The notes below the pieces were generated by a model. It worked only from the letters and a program-made list of their open reading frames with translations. It did no database searches and was not told where the DNA came from. Source: Biscogniauxia marginata (Eukaryota > Ascomycota > Sordariomycetes > Xylariales > Xylariaceae). Taken from it: 64,000 nt of DNA. This document shows positions 1-11,611 of this stretch, one piece after another. Location: positions 62,001-126,000 of the forward strand of contig MU404058.1 in NCBI GenBank assembly GCA_022695795.1. Reading direction: 5' to 3'. Position 1 is the stretch's first letter. Each line of letters begins with the position of its first letter. The position numbers were made by a program, and so were the translations under genes.

Positions 1-1629
1 AGAGTCGAGCCGCCTTATGCGACACGCTGGTTCGAGTCAAAACCGGCACTTTCTGATTTTCCAGAACCTCTTCCTGGAAATCCTGACACAAAAGGGGAAA
101 TCAACCAGCACACTAACCATACAGTATATATACACTTCTCCACCAAGATCTCGTCGAAGGAAGACCGGCGCCGATCCCGACCCGCGGCCCCGTTCTTTTC
201 GTCGCTCCGTTCTGTGTCACTGGAATGGCGGATGTCTTGCGGATTGAGCCGGAGACCATTTTTCAGGATGAAAATCCGTCTATCGCAATTCGCAGGGAGA
301 GACGACAAACGGAGTTTTCCTACCTACAGTATGTAAACGACACGTGATAGCAAGGAGGAAAACCTGCCTAACTTGCTAGTTTAGATGTGTAACGTCTTGT
401 GCTGTTCGCGCTGCAAGGATGGTTTATATGAGAGGAGGGTGTGTTGTAATGCAGTAATAAGAATACTTGCACTAGGGGAACTTGTACCTAAGAATTTAAT
501 AGATATGCATTAACCTGAGTTTTTGTAAATTCCCTAACTAAAATTAGGGTGCGCGCGAAGGATTGATTGGTTGGATTTAGCGTGTATATGCTGCATACGG
601 CATATGCAGAAACGGGAAAGGTCTCTACTGTATTAGTATATCAACAGATCTTCATGCATAAATGCGGGAAGATCCAGATTTAAAAGGGCCTGTGCGACTG
701 ATTGGCCATCGTTCAGCGTCTGAATTCTCCGACTTAGACGGCTTCATGTGCGCGGCGTCTGTGCCATAGCGTGTAACAAAAGAGATTCCCGACAGTCGAT
801 TCCATAGTTTCTTCGCTTATATCTCTGCCCTATGTACGTGTTTTATTTCTTGTATTCGAGCTCGACACGCAATTCCCGGCCAGGGATAATGACAGTCGGG
901 GATTTTCTGCGGCGTGGCTTGCCAACACACACTTACACACACCATGGCTGTGCGTGTGCGTCAGATTTGTTCGACACCGCATCTGCCCCCATTTTACCCT
1001 AGCTTCAGGGTCCAGTGTTCCTGCACGTGGGCTTAGGGACTGATCTAGGCAAGGGGAAGAGAGCTAAAGTAGATTTGGTTGTGAAAGCTAGGAGACTTCT
1101 CTCAGCCTCCATATTCAGAAAGTCGAAAGTTCACTCAGCAAAGTCTGTGCCCTAGGTCCCTTGTTGATCCTATAGTATTCCCACAAGTTCAGCTTGGCCC
1201 TATCTCCGCTAGGTACAGCTCACTCTCTTTTCTTGCGCCCCTGTCTTGCATGAGATACGTATATACACACACGCATATATATAAACATATGGAAGGCCGC
1301 TGGCACAAAATTCGGTGAAACACAATGGCAATTTCTCTTTCCCTGTGTCTCTGTCTCCACCCTCCCCAGAAAAGACAATAGTTTAGAGTGCTATAGAGTG
1401 TCTAGGCTCTTGTGTCAACGAAACCCCCATTCGAAACGAGGTGCTCGGTTCCCAGAGTACATGAGACGGCACACGAGACGAACTTCGAGAGCACGAATAA
1501 TCGCCACATGTTCGCGCTCCTCCTTAACCGCGAACGCGTGTATATCGGCTCTCCCTGCTCGCTTTTAAAGGCTTGAGATCCCGGCATTGCCCCAGTCGTA
1601 GCGGACTAGCATAACTATACTCTACAACA
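1..1629. other. Intergenic, left edge of window
   Basis: No gene can be supported. A 97-codon minus-strand frame at 15-308 has no recognisable domain and no ATG-led conserved start, so it is not called. The stretch holds CA/TG-rich runs near 925-960 and an alternating TA/CA run near 1258-1290. The last 90 bases before the GH43 start contain a TATATC element near 1541, a possible core promoter for that gene. Confidence 0.5.
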
Positions 1630-2640
1630 ATGCAATTTATCTCCACGCTTGCTGCCGTTGGGCAGGTACTTCTATTATTGAGCCAACCGGTTCTCTCGGC
1701 GCCGGCAGCCAATCGTGCTCCTCAGGGGCTAGGCGATGGTCCTGGCCTCGACGCTGACTTCCCCGACCCTTCGATTATTAAAGTCGGCGGAAAATGGTAC
1801 GCCTTCGCGACTGCCCACGGTGACAAACAGGTGCAGGTCGCCACCGCAGATACGCTCTATGGGGATTGGACCCTCCTCGACTACGATGCGCTGCCGACGT
1901 CTCCCTCGTGGGCCACGGGGGCCAATACTTGGGCTCCCGACGTGCGGCGTGTGGGCAATGGTACCTTTGCCATGTACTTCAGCGGCCAATCTGCCGTAAA
2001 TACGGCACATCACTGTGTTGGCGTAGCCACAGCCTCGACTATCCTCGGGCCGTACACCCCCATCGACGAACCGTTCTCGTGTGACCTGACCATCGGCGGC
2101 GCCATCGATCCCTCAGGGTTCCGGGACGTGGACGGCAAGCGCTACGTCACGTACAAGATCGACGGCAACAGCATCGGCAACGGCGGCAGCTGCGGCAACA
2201 CGGTGGAGCCTCTCAGGGAGACGCCCATCATGCTGCAGGAGGTGGCCCAGGACGGCGTGACCAAGATCGGGGCGGCGGTCGAGATACTCGACCGCACCGA
2301 CGCCGACGGCCCGCTCGTCGAGGCGCCGTCCATCATGCGCACCGACACCGGCACGTACGTGATGACCTTCAGCAGCGGGTGCTTCACGGACCCGAGCTAC
2401 AACCTCAACTACGCGACGGCGACGAGCGTCAAGGGCCCGTACACGCGCGCCGTGAGCCCCGTCGCCAAGACCGACAAGTTCGGCCTGACGTCGCCGGGCG
2501 GCGCCACCATCGTGTCCTACGGCGACATCGCCGACATGCCGTCCATAGCCTTCCACGCCAACTGCGACGAGGGGCGGTGCCTGTACACGTCGCAGATCGA
2601 CTTCGACCCCGAGCTCATGACGATTAGTCTCGTGATGTAG
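1630..2640 (+). CDS. Secreted glycoside hydrolase family 43 protein
   Basis: A 336-aa extracellular enzyme with the GH43 five-bladed propeller signature, most likely attacking arabinan or arabinoxylan side chains in plant cell wall. Residues 1-23 form a signal peptide (hydrophobic core VLLLLS, cleavage near LSA/APAAN). The three family carboxylates can be placed: the base D46 in FPDPSII, the pKa-modulating D160 in GGAIDPSGF, and the acid E231 in LVEAPSI. WAPDV, a common blade motif, is at about residue 101. The gene is intronless and ends at a normal length for a single-domain GH43 without a carbohydrate-binding module. The exact activity (alpha-L-arabinofuranosidase, endo-arabinanase or beta-xylosidase) cannot be read from sequence. 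It stands alone with no co-oriented neighbour. Confidence 0.9.
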   Translation: MQFISTLAAVGQVLLLLSQPVLSAPAANRAPQGLGDGPGLDADFPDPSIIKVGGKWYAFATAHGDKQVQVATADTLYGDWTLLDYDALPTSPSWATGANTWAPDVRRVGNGTFAMYFSGQSAVNTAHHCVGVATASTILGPYTPIDEPFSCDLTIGGAIDPSGFRDVDGKRYVTYKIDGNSIGNGGSCGNTVEPLRETPIMLQEVAQDGVTKIGAAVEILDRTDADGPLVEAPSIMRTDTGTYVMTFSSGCFTDPSYNLNYATATSVKGPYTRAVSPVAKTDKFGLTSPGGATIVSYGDIADMPSIAFHANCDEGRCLYTSQIDFDPELMTISLVM

Positions 2641-4950
2641 TAATTTTATTTGGGACGGCGGCAGTTTTCCCCGTTAATATTCGCTTTGCGCCTATGTTTC
2701 TCTCGATAGAGCTATAGACAGCGGGCGCGGCGATATAGAGATATCTTTGCATTGGGACGGCGTTTCGGGTATTCGTTTTTATTATTATGATGGGATGCCT
2801 TTAGGATTCCATGCACATATGAAAGAGGTGTTTGGGCATACTATACTTAGACGTTACCCATGTGTCTGTCCTGATAACTCATCAGGCTGGGATAAAACGA
2901 TATCATGGTCCTTGTGGTTTTGGATAGAGCGCACGATACCAACCTAGTTACTGTCTAGTGTTTAGAGACTTGTATTGTAATGACACTTCAATGATCCGCT
3001 TCGCCACAAATTTTTTTTTTTTTCGCTCACAGAATCGCAATTGAGACTAGTTTGCCGCAGTGATCGTTCGCATTTTTCAGTTTCGACTTCGAATCGGATT
3101 TTTTGGTGCGATATTGGACGATCCTTTCGCGGCAAGGATGCTAGGTGCAGGAACAGACTGCGCCTAGGGAGCAAACTTAGGTATCGTCGAACTGACGACA
3201 TCATGATAATCCAGCGCCGCGACTCGTCTACACGCCAGTCGTCATGCCAGGTAAGTCAACTGAACCGAGTTATAAGCGCCTGAATGGTTTTCTTCGCGTG
3301 TACGGCCGAATGGCGTAGGTAGGAGCGCGGACTCTAGACTCGATGATACGTTGGATGGGAAAGGAAGAGAGCCCGAATAGGGTTTTCGGATCCGCGATGC
3401 GCGCGATATTCTATGTACGCACGAAAGACTAGCCTTGGCGATACCGGTGTACTGGTCAGACCGCTAAGTGCAACCGTGTTCAGGGCTGACTTCTGCTGCC
3501 CCCCTCCACCCCCCTCTTCCCCCCTATCCTTGTCCATCGGTCCCCCTGTTCTGCTAATCCGGCAGCCCTGAGGTTAGGTTAGTACGGTGCCTGCCAGGCA
3601 CTTATTAGCGCTAAGCTCGGTAGAATAGAGTTACAATCGAAGCAGCGTAAGCCACTATCGTGCCGTGCCTGACCCTATAGTCTAAAAATAAGCGCCCATC
3701 GTTCATCCCCAGTGCAACCTCCCAAGCTGCAGTCTGCACGCTTCCATCACGGTCACATTCTCTTCACCTATGTCTACCTAGGTATGCATGTACATAGGTA
3801 ACAATGTCCGGTAAATAGGCTTGGCTGTTTATGCCCATGTGTCCCCGCATCTCCTTTGAGTATCGGGATTGGCCGATTCCTCTGCTTGCCGAATAACTGC
3901 CTGTCTTTTCTTCAAGCGCCCCGCGATCACATTTGAGCTATGCGCTTGCGAGAATGGTATCCTTCATCCAACACTTGTTCGCTTGGACCAAATGAACTGG
4001 TATGTTCGTCGGTGACTTGCGAAAAGTGTCCGTATGAGCCCATCTTTTAAATCGATTCATTTCAACGTGATCTCTCGACTATCTGGGGCATACGGCCATC
4101 AGCATGTTATGGTTTTCTTCTCCCTGTAAATAGCAATTCGTTGGCTGTCGACTAATCCCACCTGTACGGGGCCGTACGACGGATGAGTTAAAGAGGTCGC
4201 CTAGGGCTTCTAGAGGGTGTCACATGAACTAACCGAGCCGAAATTGTTTGTCATCGGAGATTTCTCCAGAGGGGAGATCCTGGTGGTGTAAGATGGCCAT
4301 GGGCCTTGCCGCCGGTGACCTGCCTGCGACCCACCGAAACGTCCCCGGCCCAACGGGCAGTCGACAAATCACAGCGCTTGGAAGTGAAGAGCAGTATACC
4401 TCATTGTCATCCTACTGGCTCATTTCCTTGAGATTCAGTAACTCTAGACGGTCCCTGTTTGATATACTTACTAGATCGCTTGGTCCCTTACTCAATGTAT
4501 GCGTGCTGTCGGAGTATTTTGTCGATAGCGTGGGCGGCACGGTACTCTTCACACCTGCGATGCTACTGTGATCGTAGGCAAATGGGTGTAAATTGGATAG
4601 TGCTACACGATTGCACCAACGATGGACACTACCAAATCTGAACTAGAGTTATAGCCTAGCCCATCTTCGTGACTATATGACTTGGTCTTTCCCAATGTCC
4701 GTGCCTTCTTACATATTCTACCGGATGTTGGCACATTTGGTCTCTTACGTTCAGGGTAATACATTCGTTCACTCATTACCTCACATTTTGACTCTTTAAT
4801 ATACTGTCCATCTAGCTGGCTGGTTGGCAGTGTTCATGACTATAGTTTTGTAATACCTTACTCCTACGACTTTTAATACTATCGCTTACAGTCCCCAACC
4901 GACGAATTGCTGCATAACGGTTCATTATCGACCTCACATCCCTTGACGAA
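2641..4950. other. Intergenic, 2.3 kb
   Basis: No supportable gene. It holds a C-rich run near 3499-3527, a T11 run near 3010, and the palindrome TACCTAGGTA at 3775-3784, a short word that recurs in related forms across this window. A 107-codon plus-strand frame at 4248-4571 shows no domain and looks like chance. The last 300 bases are AT-rich and presumably carry the promoter of the next gene. Confidence 0.45.
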
Positions 4951-6675
4951 ATGGCGTTCCTTTCACATTCCTTGACCTTCGTTTCACTCATATCCTATAT
5001 AGCGGCCTTACAGGTTACTCCTAACTCCCCTTGCGCTTCATTTTGCGTCGACTCTAATGACCTTGACTTCTCCGACCCGAACTCATCCACCACCGGGAGT
5101 GAGGACATAACGTGTTACGACTCCGACTATTCGGCTTCGTCGGCTGGTCAAAAGTTCCAGAGATGTATCAGCTGTCTCCAAGATAGTACATTCTCTCAGG
5201 GGAGTGAGAACGATCAGCTTTGGTTCTTATGTAAGTCATTCACCGTTTATCCTTAGGTATATCGTGCCAGCCCTAACAACTCCCAAAGATAATCTTAGAT
5301 ATACGTTCGATTATTGTATATTCAGCTTTCCCAATGCCACGGAAATCGCCTCCACGCCGTGTTCGACGTCGACGGCTTGTGGTCAGTTGGAGACCGCTTT
5401 GACAGATGGACTCTTAGACCTGAATAATCTCGATTACTCATATTGTGCTGTGGATGGTGGAGCTATGACAAGCGAATTGATACCGAAGTGTGTGTCCTGT
5501 GTGGCAGCTTCTGATGACCAGGGCTTCTTAGCCAATTGTAAGCCAAACATACCATGGACCCTTGATATTTCAAGCTTTAATAACTTGTCACAGACCTCAC
5601 CGCTTTAGAGGCGGGTTGTCAGCAGCAACCACCGACCGGCACACTGATAGGGTTGAATGATACGGTATTTTCACGGACCGCAATCGGCGCGATCGATCCT
5701 AACTCGGAGACATCATCCGACGACAATGAATCTGCCCTGTCTATAACGCAAATTGTGGGTATCGCCGTCGGATCCATCGTTATTATTTTAGCCGTAGCCG
5801 GCTTCTGGTTCGTGTGTCACCGGAAACGGCGTAATCGCCGCCTCGTACTCGGAGGGAACCCGTCAGGAAAGCGCGGCCGTCGCCGGCCGACCTCTCCACT
5901 TTCCTTCCGCTGCCAGACCCACTTGTCACCGAGATCTCCGGCCTTCTTCCACAACTCCTCCGACTCGGCGACCGACGAAGAGAAGGTATCCAGCCTCGCG
6001 CTCGGATCCCACCCGATATCCTCCTCGGCGGCGTGGGGTTCCCAAACCACCATCACCGCACGCGGCAAGCCGAGCTTCCGCTCCTTCTCGGGACACGAGA
6101 GCGCGAGCCACCTGCCCCTGCAGTCCATCACGACGAGCGCGACCCCCGCCGTCCCGGGCACCGTCCACTACTCCACGTCCCCCAAGGCCGCGCGCTTCTC
6201 GCCAGTGGACGTGGACGAGGCCACGCCCGTCAGCACGACCAGCACCAAGAGCACGGCGCAGCTCCTGCCCCTGAGGTCCTACAACCCGGCCGAGTACGGG
6301 CTCGTAGGCTCCAACATGTCGTCGGCCACGGCCCCCGCCGCCGACGGCGGTGGGCCTTACTCTGCTTACGCGAGTCCCACCTCAGGCTCCACAGCTAGTC
6401 CCTTGTTGAGCCGGGCGTGGGAACAACACCAGCAGCAGTCGAGGGCGACGGCGCCGGCGTGGGATATGCCGCCGCGGAGGTCGAGTCGGCCGTCGATTAC
6501 GGCGACGAAGGTCGGCGGCGCGCTGGAGAGGGCCGCAGGAGTCGTCGTGGCCGGGACAGGTGGGAGGGGCGGAAGGTTCAGCGTCGGCGGTGGTAGTGGT
6601 GGTGGTAATACGGGGAGCCCGGTTGAGTCGAGGCAGATTAATATGAGTTTCCCGGGGCCACCAACGGGGCGGTAG
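4951..6675 (+). CDS. Cys-rich extracellular domain, single-pass membrane protein
   Basis: Exons 4951-5230, 5289-5537 and 5594-6675 join in phase to give 536 aa. Both introns (58 and 56 bp) start GTAAG and end AG. Residues 1-20 are a signal peptide. The outer domain of about 200 residues carries repeated CxxC pairs (CASFC, CISC, CVSC) and two matching half-units, each ending in a CxxC plus an aromatic stretch. One membrane segment lies at about 229-250 (IVGIAVGSIVIILAVAG) followed by a basic stop-transfer HRKRRNRR. The cytoplasmic tail of about 280 residues is Ser/Pro/Gly-rich and low complexity. This architecture matches a common fungal group of uncharacterised surface or sensor proteins with a Cys-rich head. 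No enzymatic domain is seen and function is unknown. The tail has markedly higher GC than the exons before it. Confidence 0.8.
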
Positions 6676-7610
6676 GCGTAAAGGAGAGGAAAACGGAGTA
6701 AATTGAGGAGCCAATGTGTCCCTACATAAGATTTTTAAGAGCACTGTAGGTTTAAGTACTTAGGCGCTGGGCCGTAGCCCCTATGACCATTTATTCCCTG
6801 GGGGTGACAGGCTTCTGTTGAAACGGGAGCTGCATCTAACTATATCATAAATATACCCCAAGGCTAGGTATGTGAAAGTTCATACTAAAGCTTTTGGGAA
6901 GCTTTTTGAATAAAGAACCCCTTGCTTTTGTCGCGAGTCGCTCTATTAAATGATATGAACGGTGTATATCAGTGGGCGGTTTTGGTTATTGGTGCGTTAT
7001 TTAAAGCCACTGGACTATTCCAGGAGGAACTGTCATGTCTTGCTCGTTCAGGGGTATTCGATTATTTGATATTTCTCATTCAGCGTGCGATCTGATAGTA
7101 TATCTCTACCATGGTTCATTAAGCCCATCACAAGCTTTGGCCTAACTCAAGCATGTATGATCAGTTTGATAGTAACCTATTATAGATATCCTGGTTTTCT
7201 TATCGAATGACGAATCGAGGACTGACACTGTGAGCCGGGGCGGAGGTTGCAAGGCAGACTCAACCTGTTCGGCGATTCGCAATTATGCAGTCAATATTAC
7301 CGTTTAGATAAGAACCCCAGCCTTGCTATGCAGTAAAGTCCCTCCACCGATAATTCCTCTCAGTACGCCTTGTGTGACATACGAGTACCAATTATATTTG
7401 ACACGCTCATCTGCTCATCTGACCTTTCTGCCTAACCTAAGATCTGGGATCAGCCCCCTTGTCTGCCTTGGCTGCTCAAAGCAGAGAATACACAAAACCT
7501 CAAATACCTGCAATCACCTCCTCGAGTCAAAAATGCCAATCATCATCAGCCAAGGGCTGTAGTGCCTATACCTACCCGTGATGAGAAGATATAGTATAGG
7601 TAAAACTACC
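6676..7610. other. Intergenic, 0.9 kb
   Basis: No gene seen. An AT-rich spacer between two plus-strand genes. A 79-codon frame at 7323-7562 has no domain and lies directly upstream of the next start, so it is probably leader sequence. A minor in-frame ATG at 7581 precedes the conserved start at 7611. Confidence 0.4.
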
Positions 7611-10600
7611 ATGGCCGAACCAGTTGGCATTTTGGGAACAGCTGTTGGCGTCGTCTCACTTGGCATTCAAGTCTACGGAGCCCTTCAACAATACCTCGAA
7701 GACTTTCGGTGCCGCGGCGAGCAGATTGACAAAGCTCAGACCCATCTCAAACAACTCAAAGAATCCCTCGATACGATCGACAGCGCCATTCCTGCCTTCG
7801 AAAATGAGCATCATATCCCAAGCGATAGAGCAATGTCCTGTCTGCAGACTAGCAGAACAGAGCTCGCCATACTCCAAGCCGAGCTTCAGAGTCAGGAAGC
7901 AACGACCGCATCCGACAGTAAGGGTAAAATGAAAGAGACATGGAAGAAGATCGGATACCCATTCCACCGTAAACAGTTGGTTGAACTGGAAGATCGAATA
8001 CATCGGATAAGTAGCACACTCTCGCTAGCTATCGAGGCTCTTGAACTGTAATACCATGGAACCTTTTGACGTTGATCTAGTAGCTAAAGATCTCAAGCTA
8101 ATAAGTTGATTAGGAATGCTCTATCCACGATCAACAAAAGAACTATCAGCCTCGACCGCACAATACAAGCAAATACAGGCACGCTCGCCTGCCTTGCAGC
8201 CAAGTCAGATGCGCTCCAGTTGGAACAGACGGTAACCAACGATCGACTAGCAATCAATCACTCAACACTACAGTCTGTGTCTCGGAATATAATAGACACG
8301 ATATCATGGCACGAAACGCATGGTACAACATTAGCTGAAATAAAAACTATGTTGCAAGCTCTGGCACTTCAAGCTCCATCCTCCAGCGAGGACTTAATTC
8401 GAAGAAATTTGACTGGAATGATTGTCTCTAAGCCGGGCTTCCAAAAGGATATTCATGAGGCCACTAATTCATTCCAAGTGGAGCCTCAACAGGAGCCCCC
8501 CGTCGACTCCCGAGGAGCACAAGAAGCGCAGCAGCAGCATCGTCACAACATCCCAAACCAGGAGCAATGGGCAATAGGTTCGTCGTGTGGCTGTCGCCCT
8601 CGTCGTCAGATGACCTACAAATCGACTCGTTGGTGGTTGGTAAAATTCTTCGACGAGACCGTCGACGAACTGAACCATCGTCCGTGGTGTCCCTTAGCGA
8701 AGGCCAATACGACGAAACGGCAGCGGAATATTGGCATCGTGTCTACCAGCCTTCGTCAGCTCCTATCTGTGGCAATCTCAGCGGGCTTCTCTCTAAGCTA
8801 TGGCGCCGGCGGATGTAGTATCAGCCCGACGCTCCGATACTTTGCGATGGTAGATGAGAACCGATCGCCGGCCTTCCGCATATTACGCATTGTAATTAAC
8901 CTTACGTTTTATCATCCCAAATACAGTATTGCAGATGAAGATTTGGGGAAGGTGGCTGAGTACGCAATCTCAGCAATACGGCGTGTGTACGAAAATCGTG
9001 CCGCGTTGCCGACAGATATTTCTGAATGTGGACACACCTTGTTGCAGGAAGTTCTCCGCCCCAGCGTGAGCATGAACAAACTTTCCACGAAGACAAGGAA
9101 GAAATAAACTAACATATTTTTCAATTGCAACCTGTGCAGAGGAATCGACGCTTTCTGCGTTTTAGGCGTAACCTGTTCGAAGCACTTTTGGACTTGGGTG
9201 TAGGATGGGGAAACGGAGTACCACAAATGTGGGTCTATATTCCTCTAGCGTATGACTTGGGAGAAGCTAATAATTTATTCACAGGGGTTTACAATTTCTC
9301 GTTGACACTAGAGAAGAACAGTATCAAAATCATTTCGCAGACGTGAACCAAATAATAGCAAGACTAAGCTACGCTGTGGATTTTCAATGGGATCTATCAT
9401 ATCATCTTAATTACGCCTACGTTATAGATTACGTTGCTCATTCGGAAACTCTAATGACAGGTATATTGAGATTCACGTCTTTCGTTTGCGCCCGCGTTCT
9501 AACGAAAGTGGCAGCACTTGGTCTTGATCATCCAATACTCGTTGCGCTATTACAACGCAACGAAACAAAGCTCCGCGAAGTGCTGCAGAACCGGCCCGCT
9601 ACGGTTGTTCGACAGCTTATAGCTGACTACGACTGGAAACCACTCTGGATCGCGACTGGCTGGCCTACGGGTCTAAAGCTCTTGATGAAGACCAGTCCAG
9701 ACTTCTCGGAGCATATTAAGAACCGCCGCGGAAACGCAATACGAGTCACACTATCAGCTTCCAGACAGGCATTCAGTATTACTGACAAATCTACTATTCA
9801 CAGCGGCTATGTTTATGCGGAGACACTCGGTATTCTGTTGGATCAACGCATTTATCTCAACGTGAAGGATTTAGGCCGATATATTTTAGATTCCTTGCCC
9901 TGCCTGCATTGTCTTGTCGTCCTATTACAACACATCAAAGAATGGCGTGAGAAACTGCGATCTCTAGCACACATTCACCTTACCGATGTAGAACGGCACC
10001 AACTCGGAATCCATGACGCACGGGTTTTAGATGCGAATGCCGCAAAAGTGGTGACCAAGCTCGAAGACAAGGGAATCTTCCCTCATAAAATATTCGGGCT
10101 CGAACCAGACGACTATCGACTTAGTCCTGAGCATGATAAGACCGGATCGACCTCTATATATTATGCAATAGGAACTAGAGAGGGCGCCGAATTTGCTTTC
10201 GGAATGGGGTTTCAAGATATCGATGCTTGTTTCCGGGACACTACACCGATACTCCAGCAAGCATACTTCATGTTCTGGAAATGGTCCTACTGTGACTGGT
10301 TAATCGGCCATGGCGCGAGTTATAGCAGGCTTGTTCCATATTACATCGGCTCTAAGCATCTCCCATCTCCTCAACGCCACCAATCCTTTCCAAAATATAC
10401 AGTTGCGCATCTATTGGCACACAGTATTAACGCGCATTGGATAAAAACGACCAAATTCAGACAACTCAATCAAGTTTTGAGTTTGGAAACTGAAGACGGT
10501 TGCAGTTGTGGCTGTTCATCATCCCCTAATGGCTGTACTCCACTAACAATCGCTCTGAACCGGCTCTGCACATATTATCGTGGACCATTTAACAGCTATT

Positions 10601-11133
10601 GGGCTACAAGGATAATTTTCCCATGGGTTTTGGGGGTCGTAGATGATCGCCGCTCACTAGCTCTTGGGGAAGCAGTCATCCGAGTTTTCACATTCCATCA
10701 TCTGGGTATTAGGCATACATGTTGTTGTATGCCTGGTTTGTCGGTCGAGAGAACTAATTTGTATAGGCCCATGTTTTTTGACGAGACCGTTTTTGATGAT
10801 GTGGCCGAGATACAGGAGGAAGATAGCCATCTTCTCGTCCAGCTGGAGGAGCTTGTTTCTGAGTTGATGGATGAGTTCGTGCGAGGTGACCTATCCTTGG
10901 AAGCGTTCATCCGAGGCCCCTGGATGGCAAGAATGGACAAAGTCGATAAAGAAGCGCAGGCCCTTGTGCTAACACAGCAGGAAAAGGATGAGATCAGGTC
11001 CATCAGAGTCGTGCTTGAGGATACTGAAGTAGAAGAGATAGGCAATGATGCGAAGAAGCCTGATCTGGTGAAATATCAGTCGTTTGAGTATTGGAAAATG
11101 TGGATAGATGGTATTGTCGGCGGCAAGTTTTGA
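7611..11133 (+). CDS. PigL_N-type fungal protein, large, STAND/ankyrin-associated family
   Basis: Exons 7611-8047, 8114-9065, 9140-9228 and 9285-11133 join in phase to give 1108 aa. Introns are 66, 74, 56 and the sites are GTAATA/TAG, GTGAGC/CAG and GTGGGT/CAG, the first with a clear GCTAATA branch. The N-terminus (MAEPVGILGTAVGVVSLGIQ) is the hydrophobic opening of the fungal PigL_N/NACHT-associated N-terminal domain, followed by a coiled coil to about residue 220. A Cys-His motif (SCGCR ... HRPWCPL) near 310-345 is typical of these proteins. Residues 520-1100 contain weak ankyrin-like or helical hairpins (HPILVALLQRNETKLREVL, TPLTIALNRL) but no P-loop or NB-ARC site. The family is linked with fungal nonself or signalling proteins; the role here is unknown. 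The start at 7611 is chosen because the family opens with MA(E/D)P. Confidence 0.75.
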
Positions 11134-11611
11134 GTCGTGGGAAAACGTGGATAAATCGAAATAGGATATATTAATAAAAGACTTCAGTAATAGAGGACCG
11201 TACAAATTCGAGCAACCATAAGAATGAGGGTGTTTCCTTCTTGTCGCTCAAAATAATCATTAGTAGTAGTACATAATTTTGGCGTTGGCGGCCGCTTATA
11301 TAAACATGATAGAACTAGTGAAAAGAGATATTATACTTTAACACCTATGAAAGGAGACAGTAACATATACATAAAAGTAGTTATATGACGACTCACATTC
11401 TCCTCTTGTCGTTACTTGTTACAATCTAGTCTTGAATCTATAATATATTACCGTCGATACCTAAATCATGCTCGGCGTAAATCCTGGGACGCAGCGGTCG
11501 TGTTATTATTTACAGTGTTCAAACCTTATGGGTTGGCAATGAATGTCTTGTGCTTTATAACTGAACTATTGGCCCAGATGTATGCCTAGGTAGCTATAAC
11601 TATCTCGAGAA
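11134..11611. other. Convergent 3' intergenic
   Basis: About 480 bases of AT-rich sequence between the stops of two converging genes. It should hold both 3' UTRs and polyadenylation sites. No further feature was seen. Confidence 0.5.

Noticed and set aside
31..41. B-box-like GGTTCGAGTC at the left edge
   Set aside because: No A box or tRNA arms accompany it inside the window.
3775..3784. TACCTAGGTA palindrome as an operator
   Set aside because: Similar CCTAGGTA words are scattered through intergenic DNA of this window with no consistent position relative to genes.
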